Below are positions 34,615 to 44,051 of a stretch of DNA of 64,000 nucleotides, piece after piece. The DNA lies in contig JABFRV010000029.1 in the NCBI GenBank assembly GCA_013140975.1, positions 25,085-89,084 of the forward strand. The letters run 5' to 3'. This DNA comes from Saprospiraceae bacterium (lineage in GTDB: Bacteria > Bacteroidota > Bacteroidia > Chitinophagales > Saprospiraceae). The notes beneath the pieces are model-generated. The model did no database searches. It had not been told where the DNA came from and saw only the letters and a program-made list of their open reading frames with translations. The position numbers were made by a program, and so were the translations under genes. Every line of letters starts with the position of its first letter. Position 1 is the stretch's first letter.

Positions 34615-35841
34615 TTATGCATCTAATTCTCCTGCTATTACATTCATACTACTCATAACTACAATAGCATCTGATAACATTTGTCCTTGAACCATTTCCG
34701 GAAATGCTTGATAATAAATAAAACATGGCCTTCTGAAATGCAATCTGTAAGGACTTCTTCCGCCATCACTAATTAAATAAAATCCTAACTCTCCATTAGC
34801 TCCTTCAACTGCTTTGTAAACTTCTCCAACCGGAGCTTCAATCTCACCCATAATAATTTTAAAGTGATAAATCAATGCTTCCATATTGCGATAAACTTCT
34901 TGCTTGGGAGGAAGATAATATTTATCTTCATCGGCATGAAAAACACCCGGTTCGCATGCTTCAATTTTCTTTATGGCTTGTTCGATTAGTGAAAGACTCT
35001 GCCAGATTTCTTCGTTACGAACAACATAGCGATCATATGTATCGCCTGTTGTACCTACCGGTATATCAAATTTAAATTCTTCATAAGAACAATATGGAGA
35101 ATGTGATCTAATATCATAATCGATTCCTGCTGCTCGAAGATTGGGTCCTGTAAAACCATAATTTAATGCACGTTCCACACTTATTGGACCGGTACCTATA
35201 GTTCTGTCCATGAAAATTCTGTTCCTTGTCAACAGGTTTTCAAATTCTCTCCAGACCTTAGGAAATTCTACAAGAAACTTTTTGGTTAATTCAAATACTT
35301 TTGGAGAAAAGTCTCTTTCAAATCCTCCAATTCTACCCATATTCGTTGTTAATCTAGCGCCACAGATTTCTTCATATATCTCATAAATCTTTTCACGATA
35401 TTGATAGACATATGTAAATCCTGTCAATGCCCCGGTATCAACACCTAATATACTATTACAAATTAAATGATCTGCAACTCTAGCAAGTTCCATTACCATA
35501 ACACGCATATAGTCAACTCGTTTAGGAACTTCTATGTTAAGAAGTTTCTCAACAGTCAGATACCATCCCGTATTATTTATTGGAGCTGAACAATAGTTTA
35601 ATCTATCAGTGAGAGGTGTAATTTGATAAAATGGTCTTCTTTCAGCAATTTTTTCAAACGCCCGATGAATATATCCTATCGTTTGTTCTCCACTTATAAT
35701 TCTTTCTCCATCCATCTTCAACACATTCTGAAAAATTCCATGTGTTGCCGGATGGGTTGGACCAAGATTAAGTATGCTATATGGAATCTCCGGCATATCC
35801 GGATTCAAAAATTCTGCTTTATATTCTAAATTGGTATGCAT
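34615..35841 (-). CDS. nuoD: NADH-quinone oxidoreductase subunit D
   Basis: 408 residues; hydrogenase-large-subunit fold lining the quinone site. NLGPTHPATHGIFQN contains the conserved His residues of the quinone pocket, and YCSYEEFKFDIPVG and DGGRSPYRLHFRRPCF follow as family signatures. The 71-bp gap before nuoE is one of the longer gaps in the operon. Confidence 0.96.
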   Translation of the reverse strand: MHTNLEYKAEFLNPDMPEIPYSILNLGPTHPATHGIFQNVLKMDGERIISGEQTIGYIHRAFEKIAERRPFYQITPLTDRLNYCSAPINNTGWYLTVEKLLNIEVPKRVDYMRVMVMELARVADHLICNSILGVDTGALTGFTYVYQYREKIYEIYEEICGARLTTNMGRIGGFERDFSPKVFELTKKFLVEFPKVWREFENLLTRNRIFMDRTIGTGPISVERALNYGFTGPNLRAAGIDYDIRSHSPYCSYEEFKFDIPVGTTGDTYDRYVVRNEEIWQSLSLIEQAIKKIEACEPGVFHADEDKYYLPPKQEVYRNMEALIYHFKIIMGEIEAPVGEVYKAVEGANGELGFYLISDGGRSPYRLHFRRPCFIYYQAFPEMVQGQMLSDAIVVMSSMNVIAGELDA

Positions 35842-35846
35842 TTTTT

Positions 35847-36350
35847 TTATCTTCCAAAATGAAAATCTGCTTTGTCTTCACGAAATGGATCTTCTAGTGG
35901 AAATTCTTTTCTCATTGGAAAATCAACCATTTCGTCCATGTTCAATATTCTCCTTAAGTCCGGATGACCTAAAAAATTTATTCCGTAAAAATCATATGTT
36001 TCTCGTTCCATCCAATTGGCTGCAGCATAAATACCAGTTATACTTGGCACGTCTGGTTTTTCAATGGGCACAAAAACTTTTAAACGCAATAAAATTTTAT
36101 ATTGTAAACTTTGCAAATGATACACAACTCCTAATTCTTTTCCTTTATTTTCAGGATAGTGTATACCACATAGGTCAATCAGATTTGATATTTTAAATTC
36201 TAAATCTTTAAAAAGAAGATTCATCGTTTTATACAGTTGATGAACGGGAATTTCAGCTTGAATTACATTATATCTATCAACTTCAAACAGAACTTCACTT
36301 CCTGTTTTTGATTGTAAAAATTGTATAATTTCTTCGTTTGAAAATTTCAT
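35847..36350 (-). CDS. nuoC: NADH-quinone oxidoreductase subunit C
   Basis: 167 residues, separate from NuoD (not the fused NuoCD of E. coli). The family signature is the WMERETYDFYGINFLGHPDL segment with KEFPLEDPFRED near the end. Peripheral-arm subunit. Confidence 0.95.
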   Translation of the reverse strand: MKFSNEEIIQFLQSKTGSEVLFEVDRYNVIQAEIPVHQLYKTMNLLFKDLEFKISNLIDLCGIHYPENKGKELGVVYHLQSLQYKILLRLKVFVPIEKPDVPSITGIYAAANWMERETYDFYGINFLGHPDLRRILNMDEMVDFPMRKEFPLEDPFREDKADFHFGR

Positions 36351-36351
36351 T

Positions 36352-36897
36352 TTACTTAATCATGTATTCTTCCATCAATTTCTTATACTCTTCAGAATTT
36401 CTTCTTCTTACGCTTTCTTTTCCAATAAGATCTTGAATTCTCATTACCCCATCTATGATTTGCTCAGGTCTTGGTGGGCAGCCGGGAACATACACATCTA
36501 CTGGAATAATTCGATCTATTCCCTGAAGAACTGAATACGTATCAAAAATTCCACCACTACTCGCACAAGCACCTACTGCAATGACCCATCTTGGTTCAGC
36601 CATTTGTTCATAAACATGCCTAAGAACAGGTCCCATTTTTTTGGCAATTGTCCCCATGACCATTAATAAATCAGCCTGGCGTGGTGTAAAGCTTAATCTT
36701 TCTGAGCCAAATCTGGCTAAATCGTAATGAGAGGCCATGGTAGCCATAAACTCAATTCCACAACAAGAAGTCGCAAATGGAAGGGGCCAAATGCTGTTTT
36801 TCCGGGCTAAGCCCACTACACTATCCAAAGAGGTCGCAAAAAATCCCTGTCCCTCTATTCCGGGAGGCGTTTCTGCCATTTTTATCTGGGAACTCAT
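36352..36897 (-). CDS. nuoB: NADH-quinone oxidoreductase subunit B (cluster N2)
   Basis: 181 residues. Ligands of the terminal cluster N2 are present: ATSCCGIE, then VGACASSGG, then VPGCPPRPE. This subunit hands electrons to quinone. One bp separates it from nuoC. Confidence 0.96.
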   Translation of the reverse strand: MSSQIKMAETPPGIEGQGFFATSLDSVVGLARKNSIWPLPFATSCCGIEFMATMASHYDLARFGSERLSFTPRQADLLMVMGTIAKKMGPVLRHVYEQMAEPRWVIAVGACASSGGIFDTYSVLQGIDRIIPVDVYVPGCPPRPEQIIDGVMRIQDLIGKESVRRRNSEEYKKLMEEYMIK

Positions 36898-36926
36898 TTA
36901 TTTAATTTATATTGTTATAGCATTTA

Positions 36927-37316
36927 TTAATCATTATCTTCTCTAGTCTCCCAGTTTAATACTCCTTTTCGAATGACATAGAAAAATCCTGCCATAAGTA
37001 ATGTAAGGAAAACCAGTATCTCAATAAATCCAAACCAACCCAATGACTTAAAGTTAACAGCCCAGGGATATAAAAATATGATTTCCACGTCAAATAATAC
37101 GAAAAGGATAGCCGTCATAAAGTACTTGACTGAGAAGGGATTACGAGCGTTTCCAACGCTGTCTAACCCACATTCAAACGTATCATCATGCCTTTTTCCC
37201 GACGCCTTAGGGCCAAGAAAATGTGTTGCCAATAACGTCACGACAACAAACCCCGCAGCCACTAAAAACTGTAATAAAATTGGGATGTAATTAAATGGTA
37301 TATGCTGTTCAGCCAC
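36927..37316 (-). CDS. nuoA: NADH-quinone oxidoreductase subunit A
   Basis: 129 residues with three membrane helices. The NuoA loop signature YFECGLDS-like sequence is seen as DTFECGLDSVGNARNPFSVK. The start is GTG, since an in-frame TGA lies a few codons upstream and no ATG precedes the first helix. First gene of the complex I operon. Confidence 0.94.
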   Translation of the reverse strand: MAEQHIPFNYIPILLQFLVAAGFVVVTLLATHFLGPKASGKRHDDTFECGLDSVGNARNPFSVKYFMTAILFVLFDVEIIFLYPWAVNFKSLGWFGFIEILVFLTLLMAGFFYVIRKGVLNWETREDND

Positions 37317-37334
37317 CTGTTTAGATTTTCACCG

Positions 37335-37342
37335 CAAATATA
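37335..37342 (-). promoter_or_regulatory. Candidate -7 box (TATATTTG) of the nuo operon
   Basis: Exact TAnnTTTG on the minus strand 18 nt before the nuoA GTG. No good -33 TTG was found. It is the only strong box in the 243-bp region between nuoA and susC for that direction. Confidence 0.45.
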
Positions 37343-37454
37343 AGCCTACAAAACCTATATATATAATATAGTAAAAACTTATAATTCACTTTTAAAAATT
37401 ATAATTAATCAAGAGTTTATGCATATACAATTTTTATATATAAATATTTGGTTT

Positions 37455-37462
37455 TAAATTTG
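37455..37462 (+). promoter_or_regulatory. Candidate -7 box (TAAATTTG) of susC
   Basis: Exact TAnnTTTG on the plus strand about 98 nt before the susC ATG. AT-rich context and no clear -33 element make this tentative. Confidence 0.3.
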
Positions 37463-37559
37463 GTATTTACTCCTTAATCAATCAAATAAGCCATTTCATC
37501 AATTATTAAAAATTAAGAAGACTATCATGATGACTTTTGTGGCTCAATAATTAATTCAT

Positions 37560-40500
37560 ATGCCAAAGGTCCCAATTCTCAAGATTTTTCTACTTTTCGT
37601 CCTGTTTAATCTTGTCGATCAAATTTCTTCTCAGGAATTAAACCTCTCTGGTCTTATTCTTGATGCCAAAACCAAACAAGGAATAGAAGAGGTTATAGTA
37701 ACAAATAAGAATTCAAATCAACGAACTACTTCTAATACTCTTGGTGAATTTATTCTTCCTTTTGATGGTGTATTTCCCATTTCAATTGAAATTTCTTTAA
37801 TCGGATTTACAACCCAAGAACTACTCATCAATTCCAATGAAAAAATTATTGTAGAATTGGTCGAAAAATCACAGGAATTAGAAGAGGTGATAATCGTTAG
37901 TGGATATAACAATATTCAAAAGAAAAGAGACTTTACAGGCTCTGTATCGAATATCAGCTCCAAACAATTTTTAGTAAGACCTTCATCAAGTTTTGATCAG
38001 CTTCTTGGAGGAATGGCAGCAGGAGTTGATGTTATTCAGCCCAGCAATATTCTTAACAATACACCGGTAATGAGAATACGAGGTATAAACTCAATTACTT
38101 CAGGAATATTTCCACTCATTGTAATTGATGGTGTTCCACTTTTTACCGGAGCCATCGGAGGAATAATTGCTAATAATCCTCTGTCTGATATTAATCCTAA
38201 TGATATTCAATCTATTGATGTATTAAAGGATGCTTCTTCGGCTTCAATATTTGGATCAAGGGCATCTAATGGTGTAATGGTTGTAACAACGAAGAAAGGT
38301 AAAAAAGGTCGTGTTAAAGTAAATTACAATGCATGGATTAGCAGAAGCACCCCATTTAATCTTCCTGAGCTTCTTAATGCAGAGCAATATGTAATGATCA
38401 AGAATGAAGCAATGAAAAATTCCGGTCGCGAACCGGGTTATAAATTAATGTATAATGCGGATAGCAGTATTGTGAATACAAATTGGTATGATGTAGCATA
38501 CAGACCCGGCTACTCACATGCTCATCATTTAAGTTTTGCAGGAGCGAATAATTCAACCAACTATTACTTTTCCTTTGGTTACGATAATCAAAATAGTTTT
38601 ATTAAAACGAACAATTTTGAAAGATACAGCACTAGACTAAATATTGAAAATCAGGTAAACAAGTATTTAAAAGCAGGCGCACATATCGCTTATTCCAATG
38701 GATTTAATACTGGTCCTATGACAGGAGCAGTTCCAAGTAATACTTTGTCCTCTTCAGCTTATAATTCTCAATATATACTTAATGAACCATTGGCAAGAAT
38801 GACATATGTCTTGCCAACTAACGTTCCATTAAAAAAAGCAGATGGATCTTACAGTATTCAAAATGGTCAAAGTGTTGGCTATGGGTTAAATAATCCTTCA
38901 ACAATTGGAACTATTAATGCATACAACCTCGGATATGTCTTAGAAAACGATTACAATACTTCAGAAAATAATAATCTTAGCGGTAATATTTTTGGTGAGT
39001 TACAAATTTTATCAAATCTAAAATTCAGAACGAGTTTTTCTCTCAATAATTTATTGGTAGAAAACAATTCATTTATGAATCCAATTCATGGAGGTGGTTT
39101 CTCTTCAAATGGTGTTGCAACAAATACGATAACAAAATTATATAGAAAGAATCTCATCAATCTATTAACCTACTCACCTCTTCAATCGGAGAACCATAAA
39201 TTAAATATTTCTGTTGGACACGAACAGATTAGTACGACGATGAATAGTTGGGGTGCCGAAAGATCAAATATAACTGATCCTTATTACAATAACTATCAAG
39301 GAGGTTTCGTAAATATATCGCCTATAGGAAATGTCTTTACTGAAAACAATTTGTTGTCATTCTTCGCATATGTAAACTATGAATTGAATAGAAAATATTT
39401 CATCTCTCTAAATGGAAGAAGAGATGGCTTGTCTGCATTAAGCGAAGGAAACAAATTTGGTAATTTTGGAGGAGCATCAGCAGGATGGAATATTCACAAC
39501 GAAGATTTCTTTATCAACTCATCTTTAAATAATATATTCTCTAACGTAAGAATAAGAGCCAGCTACGGTCTCGTTGGAAACAGTGAGATTGGGGATTATC
39601 CTTCAATTGGTGCATATACTTCAGCAACTTACGGAGGAGAACCTACACTCAGATATTCTCAAGTTTCTAATCCTGATCTTCGATGGGAGACCAGTAAAAA
39701 ACTTGATTTGGGAATGAACATTGGATTACTAAAAGAAAGAATTCAGATTGATTTTGATTTTTTCAGGAACAATATTGACGGACTTATTCTAAGAGCACCT
39801 CAATCATTAAGCGCAGGAATTCCTGGGAGCTTTATTAATGCTAACGTAGGGGAAATGTACAATACAGGTATTGAGCTGGGAATTAATTCCAATCTTATTT
39901 CAAATAATAAATGGAGATGGGATTTCGGATTTAATTGCGCAACATTGAAAAATGAAGTTACCAAATTAGTAAGCGATGTCTATGTGCCAAGTATTTTTGG
40001 TGTGCATAACATGACACGTGAAGGATACTCTATAGGTTCCATTTTTGCTGTAAAAACGAAAGGTGTAAATCCTGATAATGGCTTAATGGTGTTCTACAAT
40101 AGTGAAGGCAAAGAAGTGCAATACAATCACATTGGATCTCCAAGATGGACTTATTTAGATGGAACGCCTGCACCGGCAATCGACAATTATAGAGATGGAG
40201 TAATAATTGGATCATCACTGCCTAAATGGTTTGGAGGAATTAATAGCAATCTGAACTATCGTAATTGGGAATTGAATGTAAACTTCACTTTTGCAGGAGG
40301 ACATTATTTATACAATGGAACCAGAGCCACCAATTCTGATCAAAGATATTTTAACAATGGAACATTCATACTGGATCGTTGGACAACACCGGGTCAAAAA
40401 ACTGAAATTCAGAAACTTCAATACGGTGATAATGTTTCTGCCGGATTTTCATTTTCAGCAACATCTAAAGTTGAAAAAGCTGATTATTTAAAACTAAAAA

Positions 40501-40724
40501 ATATTGTATTAGCCTATAATATTCCATTGAAAAATAAAATGCTTGCAAGCCAAATTTCGAGTATTAGAACTTATATTCAGGCAGTTAATGTTCTAACTTT
40601 TACCAATTACAGAGGATCAGATCCTGAAGTTTCGATCAATGGAAATTCTATCCATTCCGGAAAGGATCAAAATGTTCCACCTAACGCTCAGGTAATATCT
40701 TTTGGAATCAATGTTGGCTTTTAA
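37560..40724 (+). CDS. SusC/RagA-family TonB-linked outer-membrane protein
   Basis: 1054 residues. After a signal peptide (IFLLFVLFNLVDQISSQ) comes a carboxypeptidase-regulatory-like domain (NLSGLILDAKTKQGIEE to about residue 105). The TonB-dependent plug follows, with the SusC signatures RIRGINSI, PLIVIDGVPL and IQSIDVLKDASSASIFGSRA. The remainder is the beta-barrel. It imports a large nutrient, often a glycan or peptide, with its SusD partner 27 bp downstream. No glycoside hydrolase, protease or sigma/anti-sigma pair lies nearby, so the substrate is unknown. Confidence 0.95.
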   Translation: MPKVPILKIFLLFVLFNLVDQISSQELNLSGLILDAKTKQGIEEVIVTNKNSNQRTTSNTLGEFILPFDGVFPISIEISLIGFTTQELLINSNEKIIVELVEKSQELEEVIIVSGYNNIQKKRDFTGSVSNISSKQFLVRPSSSFDQLLGGMAAGVDVIQPSNILNNTPVMRIRGINSITSGIFPLIVIDGVPLFTGAIGGIIANNPLSDINPNDIQSIDVLKDASSASIFGSRASNGVMVVTTKKGKKGRVKVNYNAWISRSTPFNLPELLNAEQYVMIKNEAMKNSGREPGYKLMYNADSSIVNTNWYDVAYRPGYSHAHHLSFAGANNSTNYYFSFGYDNQNSFIKTNNFERYSTRLNIENQVNKYLKAGAHIAYSNGFNTGPMTGAVPSNTLSSSAYNSQYILNEPLARMTYVLPTNVPLKKADGSYSIQNGQSVGYGLNNPSTIGTINAYNLGYVLENDYNTSENNNLSGNIFGELQILSNLKFRTSFSLNNLLVENNSFMNPIHGGGFSSNGVATNTITKLYRKNLINLLTYSPLQSENHKLNISVGHEQISTTMNSWGAERSNITDPYYNNYQGGFVNISPIGNVFTENNLLSFFAYVNYELNRKYFISLNGRRDGLSALSEGNKFGNFGGASAGWNIHNEDFFINSSLNNIFSNVRIRASYGLVGNSEIGDYPSIGAYTSATYGGEPTLRYSQVSNPDLRWETSKKLDLGMNIGLLKERIQIDFDFFRNNIDGLILRAPQSLSAGIPGSFINANVGEMYNTGIELGINSNLISNNKWRWDFGFNCATLKNEVTKLVSDVYVPSIFGVHNMTREGYSIGSIFAVKTKGVNPDNGLMVFYNSEGKEVQYNHIGSPRWTYLDGTPAPAIDNYRDGVIIGSSLPKWFGGINSNLNYRNWELNVNFTFAGGHYLYNGTRATNSDQRYFNNGTFILDRWTTPGQKTEIQKLQYGDNVSAGFSFSATSKVEKADYLKLKNIVLAYNIPLKNKMLASQISSIRTYIQAVNVLTFTNYRGSDPEVSINGNSIHSGKDQNVPPNAQVISFGINVGF

Positions 40725-40751
40725 TTCTACCATTCCTAATAATTTAAAAAA

Positions 40752-42203
40752 ATGAAAACTAAAATATATTTTCTTGCACTTTTATCGATCTTATTTATTG
40801 CTTCTTGTGATAAAGATTTTTTAAATACTGTTCCAAATACTTCTATCAACGAAAAAGATGCATTTACAACACCCAAGCAGTTTCTTGCTCACGTAAATGA
40901 TATGTATTCACAACTTCAGAATCCAAACTATTATGGCGGCAGGTATATTGTATTCAACGAACAACGTGCTGACGAATTTGGACAAAATGATGGGAATGCT
41001 GCAACCGGTTCTGCGGTTTGGAATCAAAACGTTGCTACAACAAATGAGTACATCAATGACGTATGGGCCGCTGCATATAGAGCGATCAATTCCGCAAATA
41101 TTCTACTATCACAACTTGAAAAAACGACTGTAATTTCTGACAGCTTGAAAAAATTATATTCCGGAGAAGCAAAATTTGTTAGAGCCTTATGTTATCTCAA
41201 TCTTGTTCAGACTTACGCAAGACCGTATACTGTTGATAAATCTTCACCTGGAGTTCCCTTAAGATTAATCGCTATTACCTCTTCTGGTTTTAATGATCTC
41301 GCAAGAAGCAGTGTTGAAGAAGTTTATATTCAAATGATAAAAGATCTGGATGAGGCAGAAACTTTGCTACCTATTTCACAATCATCATCTTATTACAATA
41401 CAATTCGCGCCAGAAAAGCTTCAGCCATCGCTCTGAAATCAAGAGTGTATCTCAACATAGCGAGATATGACAAAGTTATTGAAGAGTGCAGTAAAATTGT
41501 GAGCTCAGTTGCACCTTTTACATATTCAAATGGAAGTACATCACTCGCATTAGAATCTAACCTTTCTCAGGTATTTACTGGTTCCTATACCGGTTCTGAA
41601 TCAATATTCTCAATTGCATTTGCAAATTCAACAACAGAAACTCCTCCCTCACAGTTTTCGTTGGCATTTAATTATGCTGTGCAACCTATCATATTTATGG
41701 CAAAAGGTGGAATTCTAAAAGATTCAGTTTTTCTTAATTCAGATGATGCAAGAAGCAAATTGACTGGAGTCAGCAAATCAGGGGGACATAAAATCCTTCA
41801 AAAATTTATTATTACTACTGCTCCTTTCCGTGACTATGTTCCGGTAATGCGTTATGCTGAAGTACTTTTAAATTATTCTGAGGCTTTGGCAAGAAATGGA
41901 AACACGCTTCTATCTGTTGAAATACTAAATGCAATTCGCCATAGATCCAATTCAAAGTATCAGTTTCCTTCTGAGGCTACCTCAAGTTCCGATGCTTTAA
42001 TTAACACCATACTCAATGAAAGAAGAATCGAGTTACTGGGTGAAGGACTAAGGCTTCAAGATCTTCAACGATTAGGAAAAAATCTTCCAGCAAAAACCGG
42101 AAGCATTGGAACTGCTCCTGAGGTTCCGGTAACAGCCAAGAATTATATCTGGCCGATTCCAAGTGGTGAACTTTCAACGAACAAGCTTTGCACACCTAAC
42201 TAA
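40752..42203 (+). CDS. SusD/RagB-family nutrient-binding lipoprotein
   Basis: 483 residues with a lipoprotein signal (LFIASC). SusD-type TPR fold; conserved segments include WAAAYRAINSANILL, GEAKFVRALCYLNLVQTYARP, YVPVMRYAEVLLNYSEALAR and LNERRIELLGEGLRLQDLQR. It caps the SusC barrel and captures substrate at the cell surface. Short 5' spacing to susC shows a shared transcript. Confidence 0.95.
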   Translation: MKTKIYFLALLSILFIASCDKDFLNTVPNTSINEKDAFTTPKQFLAHVNDMYSQLQNPNYYGGRYIVFNEQRADEFGQNDGNAATGSAVWNQNVATTNEYINDVWAAAYRAINSANILLSQLEKTTVISDSLKKLYSGEAKFVRALCYLNLVQTYARPYTVDKSSPGVPLRLIAITSSGFNDLARSSVEEVYIQMIKDLDEAETLLPISQSSSYYNTIRARKASAIALKSRVYLNIARYDKVIEECSKIVSSVAPFTYSNGSTSLALESNLSQVFTGSYTGSESIFSIAFANSTTETPPSQFSLAFNYAVQPIIFMAKGGILKDSVFLNSDDARSKLTGVSKSGGHKILQKFIITTAPFRDYVPVMRYAEVLLNYSEALARNGNTLLSVEILNAIRHRSNSKYQFPSEATSSSDALINTILNERRIELLGEGLRLQDLQRLGKNLPAKTGSIGTAPEVPVTAKNYIWPIPSGELSTNKLCTPN

Positions 42204-42310
42204 AGTTATTCTTTTGACATAGGAATTCCTAATACTTCATGTATTAATTCATACGTGGCGTCTTTAATATTAAGATTTACTTTTACATTTATGGGTTAAT
42301 ATGATCTTGT

Positions 42311-43882
42311 TTGTTACTGTACTTTAATAAAATTTATTCATCCATTCTTGAATTTCCATTTCGATGGAAGTGTGTAGTATTACTAATTTTCATTTTCGCA
42401 TTTCGATTAAGTTTTATTGGTAAGGGAGCAAGCTCTACCGGCGATGAATTTAGGTATTGGCATGCTTTTCATGGATTTTATGATTTAGCGCATGGAAATA
42501 TAAAAGAGGCAATCAACTATTTTTATACCCTTGGTGGAAGGCCTATTTTGCCATTCGCATATTTGCCACAATTTATAATTCAGGGTGTTTTATATATTGG
42601 CTTTGAGATTGATCCCAGAAGTACTCTTTCACTAACTTATGCACAAATATTTTCAGTATTATATTCAATCCTACTACTTGTAATATTTTTTAAAATACTT
42701 ATAAAAGCATTTCAAGTCGAAAAAAAATCGGCATTGTTTTTTACCCTAATTCTTGCAGCTCTTGTTGATAATAATGTGTATGTAAGGCATTTATATCCGT
42801 ATGATGTTACAATTACATTATGGTTCTTACTATGGCTATATTTCGATCGATATAGAAATTATATTATATCAGGAATATGTATTGTACTAATTACATTAAT
42901 TTATCCTGCTTACTGGCCAATGAGTTTATTAAGCATATTAATTGTTCTTTATGGCGAGCGTCAACACACAATACCATTTAAAACATTCCAAAAGGCTTAT
43001 TTACAATTATTCTTAGGTGGAATCATCAGTGTTACTTTAATCGCATTGATGGGTTATTATTCCGGGCATTCCATGCTTGACAGAACATTCGAAGCAGGGC
43101 AAGCTTATTTGTATGATCTCTACATTCCTTTCGATGGATCAGTTAGTTTACTTATGAACTACTATTATAAATTGGATGGAATACTTGGAGTACTTCTATT
43201 TACCTTGGGTATTTTTGGATTAATCCTAGTTATAAGGAACTTTATAACACATAAGAATATTAATCCTTTCTTCTTAGTTGCAATTCTGATTATTATTAGT
43301 TTGGTTTTTGATGAAGTTTACGGAAGATATACCGGACAAAAAATGCTTTATGCGAGAATGTGCAAGCAATATAGTCCATTGCTTGTTATCATGTTATATT
43401 ATTTCTATAAGCAAATATCATTTTCATTTCAAAAGATTTTCTGTATTGTAATGAGTTTCCTTATTGCATTCAATCTGTTTTCTTTCCATAAAGAATTTTA
43501 TAATCTATATTATCCTAGAGACATCTTATCCAAAACCAGAAATTCTACCAGTGTTGGATTCGAACATGACCTCTTAAGCTCAGGCACTGATACAACATTG
43601 ATACGATACAATGATTATCAGACGAATGTCCACTATACAATTCCACCACAGAGTAAAAATATCTTGTCAATTCCGGATTCCTCTATTTTTGTCAACTTCT
43701 CATATCCCAGTCAGGTGAGGTTGAAATGGAATGATCCATTTGATTCTTCAGGGCATTCTTGTATTTACTCAAAACCACATTTTTTTTCTTATAAAATTTA
43801 TATTTTTGATTGTGACAGGTTTAATGAAATTATAAAAAAGTCAAAGTTTTTAAAATTATATATCTTCAAAATGAAAAAATAA
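42311..43882 (+). CDS. Multi-pass membrane protein, GT-C glycosyltransferase-like
   Basis: 523 residues with about 10-11 membrane helices, then a soluble C-terminal part of about 110 residues. After the first helix lies SSTGDEFRYW, resembling the Asp-Glu pair in the first outer loop of PMT/ArnT-type GT-C enzymes, which use lipid-linked sugars. RHLYPYDVTITLWFLLWLYF is typical of such transferases. The frame has no ATG before the first helix; TTG at 42311 follows an in-frame TGA closely and is taken as the start. Assignment is by topology and one motif, so moderate only; a permease-like protein is an alternative. Confidence 0.6.
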   Translation: MLLYFNKIYSSILEFPFRWKCVVLLIFIFAFRLSFIGKGASSTGDEFRYWHAFHGFYDLAHGNIKEAINYFYTLGGRPILPFAYLPQFIIQGVLYIGFEIDPRSTLSLTYAQIFSVLYSILLLVIFFKILIKAFQVEKKSALFFTLILAALVDNNVYVRHLYPYDVTITLWFLLWLYFDRYRNYIISGICIVLITLIYPAYWPMSLLSILIVLYGERQHTIPFKTFQKAYLQLFLGGIISVTLIALMGYYSGHSMLDRTFEAGQAYLYDLYIPFDGSVSLLMNYYYKLDGILGVLLFTLGIFGLILVIRNFITHKNINPFFLVAILIIISLVFDEVYGRYTGQKMLYARMCKQYSPLLVIMLYYFYKQISFSFQKIFCIVMSFLIAFNLFSFHKEFYNLYYPRDILSKTRNSTSVGFEHDLLSSGTDTTLIRYNDYQTNVHYTIPPQSKNILSIPDSSIFVNFSYPSQVRLKWNDPFDSSGHSCIYSKPHFFSYKIYIFDCDRFNEIIKKSKFLKLYIFKMKK

Positions 43883-43914
43883 AAAATAATTTCCAAATTT
43901 AAAATTATTTGTAG

Positions 43915-43922
43915 TATATTTG
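43915..43922 (+). promoter_or_regulatory. Candidate -7 box (TATATTTG) upstream of the beta-helix gene
   Basis: Exact TAnnTTTG, 52 nt before an ATG at 43974 and 128 nt before the ATG at 44050. The spacing favours a leader beginning before 43974, which matters for the (AT)8 tract described below. Confidence 0.4.
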
Positions 43923-44035
43923 TTTACTGAGTAACTCATTAATGTTGTGTATATTTTTTAACATTTATAATTTATGAAGACATTTCATTTTTTTCACAGA
44001 CTTAATCAAAGATTTTTACTAAACAATTATAAATC

Positions 44036-44051
44036 ATATATATATATATAT
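44036..44051. repeat. (AT)8 dinucleotide tract at the start of the beta-helix gene
   Basis: Eight AT units run into the ATG at 44050. An ATG at 43974 opens a frame that passes through this tract and stops soon after; adding one AT unit would join it in frame to the long gene. Confidence 0.7.

Noticed and set aside
42220..42235. AGGAATTCCT palindrome after susD as an operator or terminator
   Set aside because: Too short, no T-tract and no nearby promoter box.
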